The notes: generated by a model from the sequence alone, not told the origin. DNA of 64,000 bases from Narthecium ossifragum (GCA_963920575.1 OY986969.1:25521434-25585433); one strand, 5' to 3'. Shown: positions 21,572 through 33,539, counted from the stretch's first letter. Made by a program: numbers and translations.

Positions 21572-21771
21572 NNNNNNNNNNNNNNNNNNNNNNNNNNNNN
21601 NNNNNNNNNNNNNNNNNNNNNNNNNNNNNNNNNNNNNNNNNNNNNNNNNNNNNNNNNNNNNNNNNNNNNNNNNNNNNNNNNNNNNNNNNNNNNNNNNNNN
21701 NNNNNNNNNNNNNNNNNNNNNNNNNNNNNNNNNNNNNNNNNNNNNNNNNNNNNNNNNNNNNNNNNNNNNNN
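21572..21771. other. Assembly gap (200 N)
   Basis: Exactly 200 undetermined bases. The round size suggests a placeholder between contigs, so the true distance is unknown. Confidence 0.99.
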
Positions 21772-21804
21772 GTTTTTTCCTGATAATCTCCCTATATATA
21801 TATA

Positions 21805-21965
21805 TCCTTATATAACATGATGGTTATAAGTTAGCCATCATGTTGTTCTATGTGGAGCCTATGTGGAGGGGGAGTTAGTGGGGGAGAGAGGGGGTTAGTG
21901 AGGAGTTATTAGAAAAGGTGGGGAGAGAGGGTAGTTATCCTACCATGTGGCATGGGGTTTACTAG
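21805..21965 (+). mobile_element. Short Helitron-like element
   Basis: It begins TCCTTATATAAC after an A and ends ...GGGGTTTACTAG before a T, with a small hairpin (CCATG-TGG-CATGG) about 10 bp before the CTAG end. Helitrons insert between A and T, start TC and end CTRR after a hairpin. Related copies end at 39522 (+) and 43239 (-). No Rep/helicase is present. Confidence 0.5.
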
Positions 21966-22242
21966 TATATATATATATATATATATATATGAAACTATGA
22001 AAGGAACCTGAGTGGATCAGTAAAAGATTCAACGGAGAGTAGTATGAAGTGAGAAACGATTTCAAGTCAGACATGTTTTACACTTCAAGTAAAAACCATC
22101 CACAGTGTTGTATAGATAACTACTCTGGCTTAGGTTTATTATTCAGTAGCTCAGTTTTGAAGTTGAAAACCACCCTTTAGATTAGGAAGAAGAAGAAAAA
22201 TTTCAGCATGAGACCAGGAATAGGTTCATACATCAGGAAAAT

Positions 22243-23102
22243 CAGGGCCGGCCCAACCCCTAGGCAGCTTAGGCGGCTGCCTAGGGCCCCCACTTGAAAG
22301 TGGGCCCCCAAGTTATATATTTATTAAGAAATTTGGACTTATATATATTAAAAAATCTAAGTTATGGAATCCATGTTTTATTGTTAATTAAGAATTTAAG
22401 GCCTATATATGTATTAAAAAAAGTCAAGTTATTGAATTCATGTTTTATTAGGTTTTTAACATAACTGTTAGGCCCCTAAAACCTTCTAATTAAGGTAAAG
22501 ATAACTGTTAGGCCCCATTAAAAGTCCCCTTAGTTACCACACTTGGAATTTGAAAAATGCATGTACGGTTGGTAAAAAAATTCTTGGGACTTGATATGGA
22601 CATGTGTCAATAAATTTTGTCCTCTACTTAATTTATAATTTGATTATTGATGGCTTGGATTTATATCATGAACTAAACCTTTTGAAAGAAGTTTTGACAT
22701 AAGAAAATAACAATCCAATTCAAATCTTGATCTATATCAAAAGACTAGATTGTTTTCCGAATACTTCTATCGTGTATAGAATATTATTGATAATACATGT
22801 AACGATTGTTTATGCAGAAAGAAGCTTTTCAAAAGAAGCTAATAAAATCATACTTGCGATCAATCATGTCATAAGAAAGATTAAATGGATTAGCTATGTT
22901 ATCTATTAAAAAAAAATTAGTTTAACTTGAATATAAAAATTTAATTAGTATTTTCGTAGTCCAAAAAGCTAAAAGGATGATTTTTAAATAAGTTTATCAT
23001 ATTTAATTAATTTAATTTTCTTTTTGATTATGATTAGTAAATACTTAAAGACCTCATTTGATTTATTCGCCTAGGGCCTCAAAATTGATTGGGCCGGCCC
23101 TG
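22243..23102 (+). mobile_element. Decayed hAT element (860 bp) with transposase remnant
   Basis: The ends are inverted CAGGGCCGGCCC and flanked by AGGAAAAT / AGGAAAAC, a near-perfect 8-bp target duplication. Between 22720 and 22860 the + strand still encodes part of the hAT C-terminal dimerisation domain (FPNTSIVYRILLIIHVTIVY, then AERSFSKEANKI). The rest of the transposase is gone. Confidence 0.88.
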
Positions 23103-23640
23103 AGGAAAACATAAGGATTATATTCAAGTTTCAACTGTCCCTAATCAGAAACCCAGCCTTTTGGCTCATCTAAGCAAATAAGAAAAAAAGAAAAAAAAAA
23201 TGCTCTTATGAAAAAATGCTATCCGACAATAGTCATATCCAGTCAAGAACGAAAATATCTGTGAGGGGTTTTAAAATGTTTTCACCGTTTTTTAAATACT
23301 GTTTTCCAAAATTTTCAGAAAACATTATTTTCGTTTTCTGAAAACGTTTTCAATATTGTATGTACCAAACACGTTTTCAAGGCTATGTTTTGTTTTCTAA
23401 AAAAATAATGAAAAATGGCCTAACCAGACGGGGTCAGGTGTTGTTTGGTTTTGGAAAATGTTTCATGTTTTTATTTTCTGTTTTTGTTTTTATTTTTTGT
23501 TTTCATTTTCTGAAAATGAAAATATGAAAACGCGTTTGGTTTGAAATGTTAAAAAACCATTTTCTGAAAATAAAAACATGAAAATGCGTTTGGTTTGTAA
23601 CTAAAGTTTTTGTTTTCAATGAGTTTAATTTTATAAAGTA
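23103..23640. repeat. A/T-rich segment with TTTTCTGAAAA words
   Basis: The phrase ATTTTCTGAAAAY and the pair GAAAAYGCGTTTGGTTTG recur several times between 23290 and 23610, partly inverted. It may be a degenerate foldback MITE. No gene is seen. Confidence 0.45.
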
Positions 23641-23644
23641 GTTA

Positions 23645-24780
23645 TCATTATTTTTTTTGAAAAGATAAGCCGAAGCTACAGTCACATGGATTGATCTACA
23701 TCAAACTGAAAGATCCCCGAGCGGTACGGGCTAACTCGTCCGCTCCAACATTCAATTTACAGAGAATGCTAACGATAGAAAATCTAATGAGTTGACTGAT
23801 CTCTCACCAAGCCTATATGACATCATCCCTGCAATTTGGAAATGTCAGAATCCTCCCAAGTAGCATATCAGTCACCTGCTTAGAATCACATTCCAGCATG
23901 GCGGAAGTCACCCCTTCCTGGCGCGCTTCCTGTAAAGCAAAAACAATGACATGCAACTCTGCTTTATCAATGGAAGATGAGCTACTCACTCACATTGCTT
24001 CCCACATCATATTACCTACTCTATCCCAGCAAATCGCAATCTTACCTCCATTTAAATCCAAGGATGCGTCTGTCTGTATTCTAACACCATCCCACCCCTT
24101 CTCATTCACAAAAGGCCGTAGGGGGTTAAGGAGTAGGAACTCCTTGACTTGCGATCTAATTGTGTACACCATGCTACTGACGCTGGAACCCTCATCTCCA
24201 AACATACACTGTCATCTATTCTTCCACAAAAGCCATAAGGAGTAAGCGATTAAGCACTTAAGCATGCGGGTGTCCATATCTTTGCACGATTTCCTGAAAA
24301 TACCTTGATAGAAATCCAAGTTCAACACATTAACATTCAGCCCCGTACTATTCAGGATCTGCTCCCAAACAATCTTAGCAAACTCGTAGGAGAAAAGGAT
24401 ATGGTTGGCCGATTCCTCCTCCGAATCACACAAGAGGCAAGCTCCTTCGTTTACCAGTCCCAATGACATTAACTTATCTCTCCCTACTATCTTCCCATGG
24501 TATAATCGCCAGAGGAAGTTCTTTACTCTTGGCCCAACATGCAGTCTCCAGAGGTGCCACCAGTTCCTTTGGGTTACCTCCCTGCGTAGTTCCATGTCCT
24601 CTAAGAATATGTAGCAAGAACCACATGAGTTCTTGGGAGGACTTGACGTGGTGAAGATGGAAGATGGCACCGAAGATTCCGGACTTGACGCACAGAAATA
24701 GGAATGAGTCATATTTCGGACCAAGTAAGCCAAGCGGTTTTGGCAAGAGCTCTTCTAGGCAAGTCTTAGCTCAACAAGGA
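23645..24780 (-). pseudogene. 5'-truncated LINE: zf-RVT and RNase H end
   Basis: The poly(A) tail is at 23648-23657 (poly(T) on +). Reading 24733 to 23800 on the - strand gives HVGPRVKNFLWRLYHGKIVG, the zf-RVT cysteines (CLLCDSEEESANHILF), then RNase H sequence (WDGVRIQTDASLDLNGGKIA). Several frame breaks and stops are present. The upstream reverse transcriptase is missing. Confidence 0.85.
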
Positions 24781-25149
24781 GTCCAGATAAAGTGGGTAGC
24801 TTCATGATTGGCCAAGTCAGAGTCTAGATCGACATAGAGTCAATCAGGGATTCAGAGTTAGAGTTAAGCAATGAGTCTTCCTAATAGAGGAGGGTTAGGA
24901 ACTGACCTCTATATAAGGAAGTACCTGGCCATGATGTGGAGGGTTGGGGTTTCCGTGTAACCAAGCGATTGTGTAACCAAGGGGTTGGGAGAGAGAGTTG
25001 TGAGAGGTTTGTTACTCTTTTGTAAAATCCTTTGAGGAAAGGAAACGAGCGCATCCCTTTGCCTACGAGTGTGTTTTCATGCATGCTTGTGATAGTGCAA
25101 GTAAGAAAAAAAAAGACTGGTCAAGAGACAGTCGGGCTACCAACGTAGA
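24781..25149. other. LTR-like segment upstream of the RPL29 array
   Basis: It contains a TATA-like CTCTATATAAGGA near 24899-24910, then leader-like sequence with repeated GTAACCAAG words, and a 9-bp A run at 25107. It could be part of a retroelement LTR; no clean termini were found. Confidence 0.35.
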
Positions 25150-25278
25150 ATGGCACAAACAACGTGCGAGTGGAGCACAAGCACAAGCAACGTGTGGACG
25201 CACAACGAGGGGTCTCTTGCGGCCGTCATCGGCGAAAAGTAAGGCAAAAAATAACTCCTTTCCCCGGTGACAATAGCC

Positions 25279-25609
25279 ATGTCTTTGGGGATATCGTCAC
25301 AGCCCACCTCTCTTCGCCTCTCTCGTTTGCCTCCACCTTAGGTTCGACTCCCTTCCGCTCTAAGCTCGTGGTTCCGTTATCCCCACTGTGCTCGTCCTTC
25401 AATGGCATCCGGATTCGGATAGGGGGCGGCGTTGGTGCCCCGATTAGGAGGCAAAGTGGCGGCGGTATGGCGGTGAGGATGGCAAAGAGAGAGGAGGAGC
25501 TGAAGGATATTAGGGGGAAGACGACGGAGGAGATCATCGATCTCAAGGGGGAGCTCTTCATGCTCCGCGTGCAGAGGTTGGCGCGGAACGAGTTCAAATC
25601 CAGGGAGTT
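25279..25609 (+). pseudogene. RPL29: Plastid ribosomal protein L29, exon 1, array copy 1 (frameshifted)
   Basis: It encodes the chloroplast transit peptide (MSLGISSQPTSLR) and the start of the bL29 domain (MAKREEELKDIRGKTTEEI, LKGELFMLRVQRLARNEFKS). bL29 sits near the exit tunnel of the plastid 50S subunit. A 1-bp deletion after 25319 (CCTCTCTCG, against CCTCTCCTCG in the other copies) shifts the frame inside the transit peptide. The L29 part is thereby joined to a different upstream frame starting at 25164. The second exon (usually with the RRM-KKQVARMLTVKRE part) is absent. Confidence 0.88.
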
Positions 25610-26142
25610 GTCTCATTTCTCAAGCTTTGCCACCAAATCTGAAAACCTCCTGTATTGTTTTCTACTTTATGCTCTAAAATCTCGTCAAAAGTTGAATCTT
25701 TTTCTTGGTTCGCAGAATCCATTCATTTCGTATCCTGTGAAATTTTGTGAACATTGAGTTCAAGAAGGTTTTGTTCTTCATAATTTCTAAATCTGCAAGA
25801 AAAAATTAAGGAAAACCCATGTTCTATTTTCTTTGTTTATGATCCTAATACAGGATGGAAATAGTTGTTTTATTTTAGATACATGCATTGACTAAGCATT
25901 CTAGTCATATTCCTTGAGGTTTAGTGGGTTTTCATATGGTGAAGAACTGCTTAGCATAGGTAATTAGAAACCGAAAGTAATAGAGGGACAGGCTTCTATA
26001 GCATGACTTTGGAATGGCACAAACAACGTGCGAGTGGAGCACAAGCACAAGCAACGTGTGGACGCACAACGAGGGGTCTCTTGCGGCCGTCATCGGCGAA
26101 AAGTAAGGCAAAAAATAACTCCTTTCCCCGGTGACAATAGCC

Positions 26143-26474
26143 ATGTCTTTGGGGATATCGTCACAGCCCACCTCTCTTCGCCTCTCCTCGTTTGCCTCCA
26201 CCTTAGGTTCGACTCCCTTCCGCTCTAAGCTCGTGGTTCCGTTATCCCCACTGTGCTCGTCCTTCAATGGCATCCGGATTCGGATAGGGGGCGGCGTTGG
26301 TGCCCCGATTAGGAGGCAAAGTGGCGGCGGTATGGCGGTGAGGATGGCGAAGAGAGAGGAGGAGCTGAAGGATATTAGGGGGAAGACGACGGAGGAGATC
26401 ATCGATCTCAAGGGGGAGCTCTTCATGCTCCGCGTGCAGAGGTTGGCGCGGAACGAGTTCAAATCCAGGGAGTT
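26143..26474 (+). pseudogene. RPL29: Plastid ribosomal protein L29, exon 1, array copy 2
   Basis: Open from the ATG through about residue 110, where the bL29 family continues ...KSREF-RMK. Here the frame reads on as SRELSHFSSF, so the exon probably ends near GAGTT at 26474 with a weak GTCTCA donor. The transit peptide is intact (MSLGISSQPTSLRLSSF). No second exon lies between this copy and the next, so it can only encode a truncated L29. Confidence 0.85.
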
Positions 26475-27007
26475 GTCTCATTTCTCAAGCTTTGCCACCA
26501 AATCTGAAAACCTCCTGTATTGTTTTCTACTTTATGCTCTAAAATCTCGTCAAAAGTTGAATCTTTTTCTTGGTTCGCAGAATCCATTCATTTCGTATCC
26601 TGTGAAATTTTGTGAACATTGAGTTCAAGAAGGTTTTGTTCTTCATAATTTCTAAATCTGCAAGAAAAAATTAAGGAAAACCCATGTTCTATTTTCTTTG
26701 TTTATGATCCTAATACAGGATGGAAATAGTTGTTTTATTTTAGATACATGCATTGACTAAGCATTCTAGTCATATTCCTTGAGGTTTAGTGGGTTTTCAT
26801 ATGGTGAAGAACTGCTTAGCATAGGTAATTAGAAACCGAAAGTAATAGAGGGACAGGCTTCTATAGCATGACTTTGGAATGGCACAAACAACGTGCGAGT
26901 GGAGCACAAGCACAAGCAACGTGTGGACGCACTACGAGGGGTCTCTTGCGGCCGTCATCGGCGAAAAGTAAGGCAAAAAATAACTCCTTTCCCCGGTGAC
27001 AATAGCC

Positions 27008-27339
27008 ATGTCTTTGGGGATATCGTCACAGCCCACCTCTCTTCGCCTCTCCTCGTTTGCCTCCACCTTAGGTTCGACTCCCTTCCGCTCTAAGCTCGTG
27101 GTTCCGTTATCCCCACTGTGCTCGTCCTTCAATGGCATCCGGATTCGGATAGGGGGCGGCGTTGGTGCCCCGATTAGGAGGCAAAGTGGCGGCGGTATGG
27201 CGGTGAGGATGGCGAAGAGAGAGGAGGAGCTGAAGGATATTAGGGGGAAGACGACGGAGGAGATCATCGATCTCAAGGGGGAGCTCTTCATGCTCCGCGT
27301 GCAGAGGTTGGCGCGGAACGAGTTCAAATCCAGGGAGTT
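27008..27339 (+). pseudogene. RPL29: Plastid ribosomal protein L29, exon 1, array copy 3
   Basis: Protein-identical to copy 2 over the exon. It shares the CACTACG leader variant with copy 4. The same intron sequence follows, with the acceptor-like GGTTCGCAG and no second exon. Confidence 0.85.
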
Positions 27340-27872
27340 GTCTCATTTCTCAAGCTTTGCCACCAAATCTGAAAACCTCCTGTATTGTTTTCTACTTTAT
27401 GCTCTAAAATCTCGTCAAAAGTTGAATCTTTTTCTTGGTTCGCAGAATCCATTCATTTCGTATCCTGTGAAATTTTGTGAACATTGAGTTCAAGAAGGTT
27501 TTGTTCTTCATAATTTCTAAATCTGCAAGAAAAAATTAAGGAAAACCCATGTTCTATTTTCTTTGTTTATGATCCTAATACAGGATGGAAATAGTTGTTT
27601 TATTTTAGATACATGCATTGACTAAGCATTCTAGTCATATTCCTTGAGGTTTAGTGGGTTTTCATATGGTGAAGAACTGCTTAGCATAGGTAATTAGAAA
27701 CCGAAAGTAATAGAGGGACAGGCTTCTATAGCATGACTTTGGAATGGCACAAACAACGTGCGAGTGGAGCACAAGCACAAGCAACGTGTGGACGCACTAC
27801 GAGGGGTCTCTTGCGGCCGTCATCGGCGAAAAGTAAGGCAAAAAATAACTCCTTTCCCCGGTGACAATAGCC

Positions 27873-28204
27873 ATGTCTTTGGGGATATCGTCACAGCCCA
27901 CCTCTCTTCGCCTCTCCTCGTTTGCCTCCACCTTAGGTTCGACTCCCTTCCGCTCTAAGCTCGTGGTTCCGTTATCCCCACTGTGCTCGTCCTTCAATGG
28001 CATCCGGATTCGGATAGGGGGCGGCGTTGGTGCCCCGATTAGGAGGCAAAGTGGCGGCGGTATGGCGGTGAGGATGGCGAAGAGAGAGGAGGAGCTGAAG
28101 GATATTAGGGGGAAGACGACGGAGGAGATCATCGATCTCAAGGGGGAGCTCTTCATGCTCCGCGTGCAGAGGTTGGCGCGGAACGAGTTCAAATCCAGGG
28201 AGTT
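27873..28204 (+). pseudogene. RPL29: Plastid ribosomal protein L29, exon 1, array copy 4
   Basis: Protein-identical to copies 2 and 3. Downstream sequence leaves the repeat at about 28608 and runs on without a recognisable L29 second exon up to 31.7 kb. This is the only copy whose intron could continue into unique sequence. Confidence 0.83.
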
Positions 28205-28608
28205 GTCTCATTTCTCAAGCTTTGCCACCAAATCTGAAAACCTCCTGTATTGTTTTCTACTTTATGCTCTAAAATCTCGTCAAAAGTTGAATCTTTTTCT
28301 TGGTTCGCAGAATCCATTCATTTCGTATCCTGTGAAATTTTGTGAACATTGAGTTCAAGAAGGTTTTGTTCTTCATAATTTCTAAATCTGCAAGAAAAAA
28401 TTAAGGAAAACCCATGTTCTATTTTCTTTGTTTATGATCCTAATTCAGGATGGAAATAGTTGTTTTATTTTAGATACATGCATTGACTAAGCATTCTAGT
28501 CATATTCCTTGAGGTTTAGTGGGTTTTCATATGGTGAAGAACTGCTTAGCATAGGTAATTAGAAACTGAAAGTAATAGAGGGACAGGCTTCTATAGCATG
28601 ACTTTGGA

Positions 28609-28933
28609 GACGATTCCAGAATGTAGAGGCATGAGATGTATATATTTTGATGCTCCAGATTTAAATGGCTTCTAAACAATGTTTTGATGTGTAGTGAGCA
28701 AAATGGACTTCTTCAGCTATAGGTGATGTTTTAAAGGAGCTTCAGAAATTCCTGCCATTTGTCTGAGGAATTTCATTTTGTTATTCAAGGCCACTTTCAA
28801 GGATCTGAGATACGAATTAACAAACCTTTGTTTAAAGATACAAGCAAGATGAATTGGTGAGCATAAAGTTGTTCAGCTATAATATGTTTTTCATTGTTAC
28901 AATGTTCTTGTCGTCTAAGTATCAGCTCCGAAA
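28609..28933. other. Unique sequence after the RPL29 array
   Basis: A/T-rich, intron-like. No coding exon is recognised. Confidence 0.5.
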
Positions 28934-29288
28934 CATGAAAGATGCACTGTCTACATTTGTGTGTATGTACACATTGGTCCTGTGTCTGCATCTCAGTTAT
29001 TGAACAAGCTAAGGTATCGTTTCTTATTCAACCTGGTGGTAATGTAAATGAATACATGATTACTTACTCTTCTGCCCATATTTTCGATTCTGTTCAGATT
29101 GCCATGCAAGATACCCCAGTACACTCGGCAATCATTGCCTATATTTTTGGGTATCAATGGTTACTATATTGTAGTCAAGGGGCATGCTAAGAGGATGTAC
29201 TCCTTGATGTCATATTTGTAACATGATACTTGTGTCATGATATTGCATCTTGATGCAAATTATTGGCATGATGTGAATTGTGAAGGTG
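28934..29288. repeat. Second copy of the arm at 1-610, without the LTR
   Basis: It matches 1-55 plus 308-610. It serves as the empty site that proves the 252-bp LTR insertion, and it diverges exactly where the LTR/CACTA insertion lies in the other copy. Confidence 0.85.
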
Positions 29289-30300
29289 CCCCTGACCATG
29301 CCACAATCATGGAGGGAACACTAGGTTGAATGGAACAATCTTGTATTTAGTGTCTCAATCTGTGCCATAAATGGTGTTCACATCTTGGTGGTGATCTTCC
29401 AAAAGGAAGGATTGTAAAGGTATTGTGCGTCCGTTCACCTATGTCCTCTTGAGTTTGGATTGCTTTGACAGTGATAATTGTTGAATTTAGAAGGAAGGAA
29501 TCAATGATAGATGGTGTCAGTTACTTCAATTCATGTCTATTGTTTGTCACATATATTTGTTTGCTGCCTTTGCACTTGCAACATTTCGGTTGTACACTTG
29601 TTCTTCGTTTTCTTCTGAAGGCGAGATTAATGATCCAAGATGTCTACTTCTTCCATCAGTTTACAGATCATATGTCAATACATATAGCGTTTTCGGATTA
29701 TAACAATGTAACCATTTTTATAATCCAAAAACTCTCAAATCAGGATGTATCAGGATTTATTCTTCTGTTCCTAATTGATGGTGGTAAGGTATGATGCTTT
29801 CTGTATAGCTAGCTGAGTATGTGTTCTGCATGCAACTTCTGAAAAGTTCACTGACTTATCCAAAAAATAGCCTTTTTCCCATAGGATAGATCACTCTCCT
29901 TTCTCTTATTAGATAAGCACAATGTATTTATTTGTGAGTTTTTTGAAAAATAATTTCATTTTGTGGAAATGATATGTTATTGAGTTGGAGAACTGATCTG
30001 ATGGGTATACAATTGTGGTAAATACTATTGTCAATGTGGTGTGAAGGTCATGATTAGTGAGCAGACAACAGAAGTAGCACATCTTTGTAACTCAATCCCT
30101 TGGTTTCATGTTTTGGGATTCATTTTTGTTATTATACTATGGTTTTTGAGACGGTAAGCCATTTGTGACAAATGCGATAAGAGCATAGGTTCAAATATCT
30201 TCACTGGTTTTGCTTCTTTAATTTGTCTAGAGTGCTTCTTACATTTGTTTTGCCATTCTAATTTGGCAGGGATTTTATAGGACAGATTCTCTCATATACA
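29289..30300. other. Intergenic, no gene seen
   Basis: A/T-rich sequence. A 52-bp phrase at 29491-29542 (GGAATCAATGATAGATGGTG and on) recurs at 31010-31058. A frame at 29465-29794 is hydrophobic and has no recognisable domain; I do not call it a gene. Confidence 0.5.
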
Positions 30301-30605
30301 TTTTTTTTTTTGATGAATTGAGCCCGTGGGCTAAATGTTATTTACATCAACTGAGCTAGGGTCTCAGCCCCTTACGCATGATGCCACTCAAAACTGGTGC
30401 ATCCCAACCTGTACCTCTTGGCGATACTATTCACAATTACATTAGCAGTCCTAGGTATAAACAAGACCAAAACTGATTCCAGTCCTAACACAAGTTGCCA
30501 CACTTTCTTAATCAGCTTCTCTAAGCTAGGAGGCCACATCTTCCTCCCATTAATCACATCAACCACCTCTCTGGCATCTGATTCTATAACAATATGAAAG
30601 CATTT
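30301..30605 (-). pseudogene. LINE 3' end, RNase H fragment
   Basis: Poly(A) on the - strand (T run at 30301-30311) precedes a - strand frame with ESDAREVVDVINGRKMWPPS and FIPRTANVIVNSIAKR, the C-terminal RNase H of a plant LINE. About 300 bp remain. Confidence 0.8.
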
Positions 30606-31699
30606 TTTGTTATGCTATTTTTTGTTGAGGTTTTGATGATTATCAACAATCCATGTTTTTTGCCTATGGCTTTTGATGTTGTAGATGATTTGAGATAGTA
30701 CATCTGAAAGCATTAGTTTACTGCTTTAGGTGCTTCCTTGCAAAACGCCATTGTCCATGGAAGCAAGTTGCATTCTTTATAGGTCATTGTCCATAGATGC
30801 AAGTTGCATTCTTTTGGAGAGTGCCGATGATAAGCTGTTTCAACGATGAACCACGCGGGAGAATTAGTACCAGACGTTGGGATAAGGAAGCAGCTGCTGT
30901 TTTTCTCTACAGTGTTTGTCGGACGTTTTTATATGATTACATCGAACATTAAGATGTGTTTCTATTAGACTGTAGGGTAAACAACCTCACCCAAAGATCC
31001 TAAGCAGAAAGAAGGAATCAATGATAGATGGTGTCAGTTACTTCAATTCATGTCTATGTTTCTCCTCTGTTTTGCTGTTCTTTGATTAGAATTGGGGTCT
31101 CTTAGAATTGCCAGATTTCTCATTTTAGGAGATTTGCATTTTATTCACAAGTGAAGCACTTGTGAGTGGCAAGTGATATCGATGATGATGTTCATAGAGG
31201 ATGAGGGACGAATCAGTTGGGAAAAGTGATTCGGCAATATATAACGGGTGATTATATATGCACCGTAGAAATTGATAGTGCACCACACTTATTTTTTTAT
31301 TTGGTGGCTTTTCATCAAATTTTTTAATACCAGTTTGGTGGAATACCAGTTCAGTCAAAAATTATATATCTTTGGTCTTGTTTCAAGACCATGAATGAAT
31401 TAAGATCCAGTATCTAAGACAACCACATGTCAAGGGATAATGATGGGATGGACAAGAACCTCATAAGCTTGGAGGGGAAATCATATCAATAGACCGCTAA
31501 GGCCCACAATGTCATGCACTTCAACAGAAACACCAAGTATACATGAAAAGCATGCAAGGTTGATGATATTGAGGTGAATATGTGGTAAAATCAACATTGG
31601 CTATATAACAAACAAGTCAGAAGCACAAGGAAGACCATGGACAAATGACGAAGAAGTGAAGAACTAAAAGAGGATAATTGAACCTATGCTCTGAGAGAG
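30606..31699. other. Intergenic with short direct repeats
   Basis: A ~36-bp unit containing TCATTGTCCATRGATGCAAG and TTGCATTCTTT is present in tandem at 30750-30823. The 29491-29542 phrase recurs at 31010-31058. No gene is seen. Confidence 0.5.
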
Positions 31700-32029
31700 G
31701 TGTATACTAGTGGAGATATAATTGGCTCTGAAGATGGCTCTATCATATGGGGCTCCTACACGCCGACGTATAAGGTACGTGGGCAGTGCCGGCTGCAGCT
31801 GAGGTCTGACGGCGAGCTCGTGATCGGAGACCGGGTCAAGTACGGCAATGGCGTGCCGACGACTATTGCCTATGGTGTCTGGCGCAGCGGATTCTCGTCC
31901 AAGGCGACCAAGGTGTATGTCTGTGTTCTTAGGTATAATGGAGAGCTTGTGATTTATGGTTTGAAGGATAAGATCTATGGAGAAAAGACGATTGTTGAAA
32001 GAGAGATTAAAATGGTTACAGGAGCTTAA
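31700..32029 (+). pseudogene. GNA-type lectin C-terminal fragment (like the 40961 gene)
   Basis: The + strand encodes the last ~105 residues of a lectin: SIIWGSYTPTYKVRGQCRLQ, LRSDGELVIGDRVKYGNGVP, VWRSGFSSKATK, GELVIYGLKDKI, EREIKMVTGA, then TAA. It is closest to the second domain of the lectin at 40961, which ends EGEIKMVTGAAA. The signal peptide and first domain are missing, and no promoter is seen directly upstream. Confidence 0.88.
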
Positions 32030-33171
32030 AGGCCATGGCTAGCTAATGTGTGAGTTCTACGTCATGCTTCGTTTGTAATAACATCTATGAAGTTATAAGA
32101 CAAATAAGAAGGGCTTCTGGTAATAATATCTATGAAGTTATGTTATTCGGAGTATCTTTAAAATAAAAAAAAGGGTATATTTGGATTAATTCGAAATTTC
32201 TTTCCATCATTAGATGAGATTTATATGAACTGATTTTAATATCTACAATCTGAAACTGGTATGTCGGCCTAGGTCATAGGTCCGGTCTAACATTGGGGAG
32301 CGTCAGCCCAACATGGCAAGGCCTAATACCCATGCAATTCAGATCGGGCCAAATCTTTTCGGAGCTAAGCCTGACATGACCCAAGTTGGCAAACTTTTGG
32401 CCCAGCCCATCCAGACAACTCTATAGCCATTCAGATGGGAGCCAAATATGGGGCCGTTTGGTAAAGGTCAGACTATTTCGGGTTAAAAGATTTTGGGATT
32501 AGATAAACCGGAATAATGAGTTGTAGTAGATCAAAATATGTTTTTACTAAAAGTAAAAATATAGATAAATTCGGGGTGGAATTAAATGATGATAGAAAAT
32601 GGTATCCTCATTTTTGAAATGACCCACATTAACTCACATTATCCCTATTTTACTAATCCCATTCTATTTGATAATAACATGTTATCCCCATGCCAAACAC
32701 ATGTACCGTCCGGAGGGAAATGGTTTTTATTGGTACCCACTCACTCATAATTTTACAGAAATAAATATTAATAATGAATTTTCCATACCAAACATATATG
32801 CTAATTGGTGGATTAGTGCTCAACCACACACTGCATTAATTGCATCAGAAATCAAAGATACTTCTTTTTCCCACTAATAAATTGGTGGGTACTACCACCT
32901 GCGCTATTGCTATCAAAATTATAATTTGTCTCTTTCCCAGTACTACCACTTGGGTTATTGCTAACACAACAATTAATTGTTACCTATATTGGTAACCTTT
33001 ATATATTTAGTTAATCAGAAATGTACCCAATTCCTTCCAAATTAACAAGATCCATGATGCCCAAATGTGTCACATATTCTCACCCTCCATAAAGTAAACA
33101 CATTATATACACATAGTTAGAAAGCCACTATAATAATTAGCTAAGCTCACTAGATCTCTCCATGACAACGT
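32030..33171. repeat. Lectin 3' flank, duplicated at 51151-53870
   Basis: The order of sequence is the same in both places: 3' UTR (GTAATAATATCTATGAAGTT), the TCATAGGTCCGGTCTRACATT phrase, CAGAAATCAAAGA, CCCACTAATAAATTGGTGGG and CAACAATTAATTGTTAC. Here it is uninterrupted; the other copy is split by two mobile elements. Confidence 0.8.
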
Positions 33172-33470
33172 TGGTGTAGGCCCAACCCAGCCCACGGAGT
33201 CACATACCTGTCACATCGTGTTTTTGGAAATTCTTTTAAGTTTTTTTTGGTGGCCGTTATTGAATTAATTCGAACTTTCTTTTCAGAATAGATCAGTTTT
33301 ATATGATCTGATTTTAATATCTAAAGTGAAATTGATATGTAGGCCTGGCTCATAGGTCCGGTCTGACATTGGGCCCAGTAAGCCCAAGAGCCATGATTAG
33401 GGCGAAACAGCCCCGACAAATTCAGCTTGGGCCAAATCCAGAAATTAAGATCGGGCTCTAATACTTTCCT
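33172..33470. repeat. Lectin-cluster flank, copy of 11118-11441
   Basis: It starts GTTGGTGTAGGCCCAACCCA as at 11113 and runs in parallel to the word CTCTAATACTTTCC. In the other copy the Pong element begins just beyond this point. Confidence 0.8.
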
Positions 33471-33539
33471 ACCCATGAAAATGATATATTGTTGATATAA
33501 TGATTCAGTAAAATTAAATTTTAATATATATTAAAAACA

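Larger units (their letters stand above)
25150..28608. repeat. Four-copy tandem array, 865-bp unit, of an RPL29 exon
   Basis: Units are 25150-26013 (864 bp), 26014-26878, 26879-27743 and 27744-28608. They differ by only a handful of bases: a 1-bp deletion in copy 1, CACAACG versus CACTACG splitting copies 1-2 from 3-4, and two bases private to copy 4. Each unit holds ~130 bp of leader, the first RPL29 exon and about 400 bp of intron. The near identity implies very recent amplification or homogenisation, or possibly an assembly artefact. Confidence 0.95.

Noticed and set aside
25226..25597. - strand frames repeated in each RPL29 unit (79-176 codons)
   Set aside because: Antisense of the RPL29 exon, which has the clear family match on the + strand.
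26131..26142. GTG start four codons before the RPL29 ATG
   Set aside because: GTG initiation is not expected for a plant nuclear gene; the ATG at 26143 is used.
25150..28608. Regular spaced repeats as a CRISPR array
   Set aside because: The unit is 865 bp with an exon inside, in plant DNA; it is a tandem gene-fragment duplication.
29465..29794. 109-codon hydrophobic frame
   Set aside because: No domain, A/T-rich context, and its first part belongs to a duplicated noncoding phrase.
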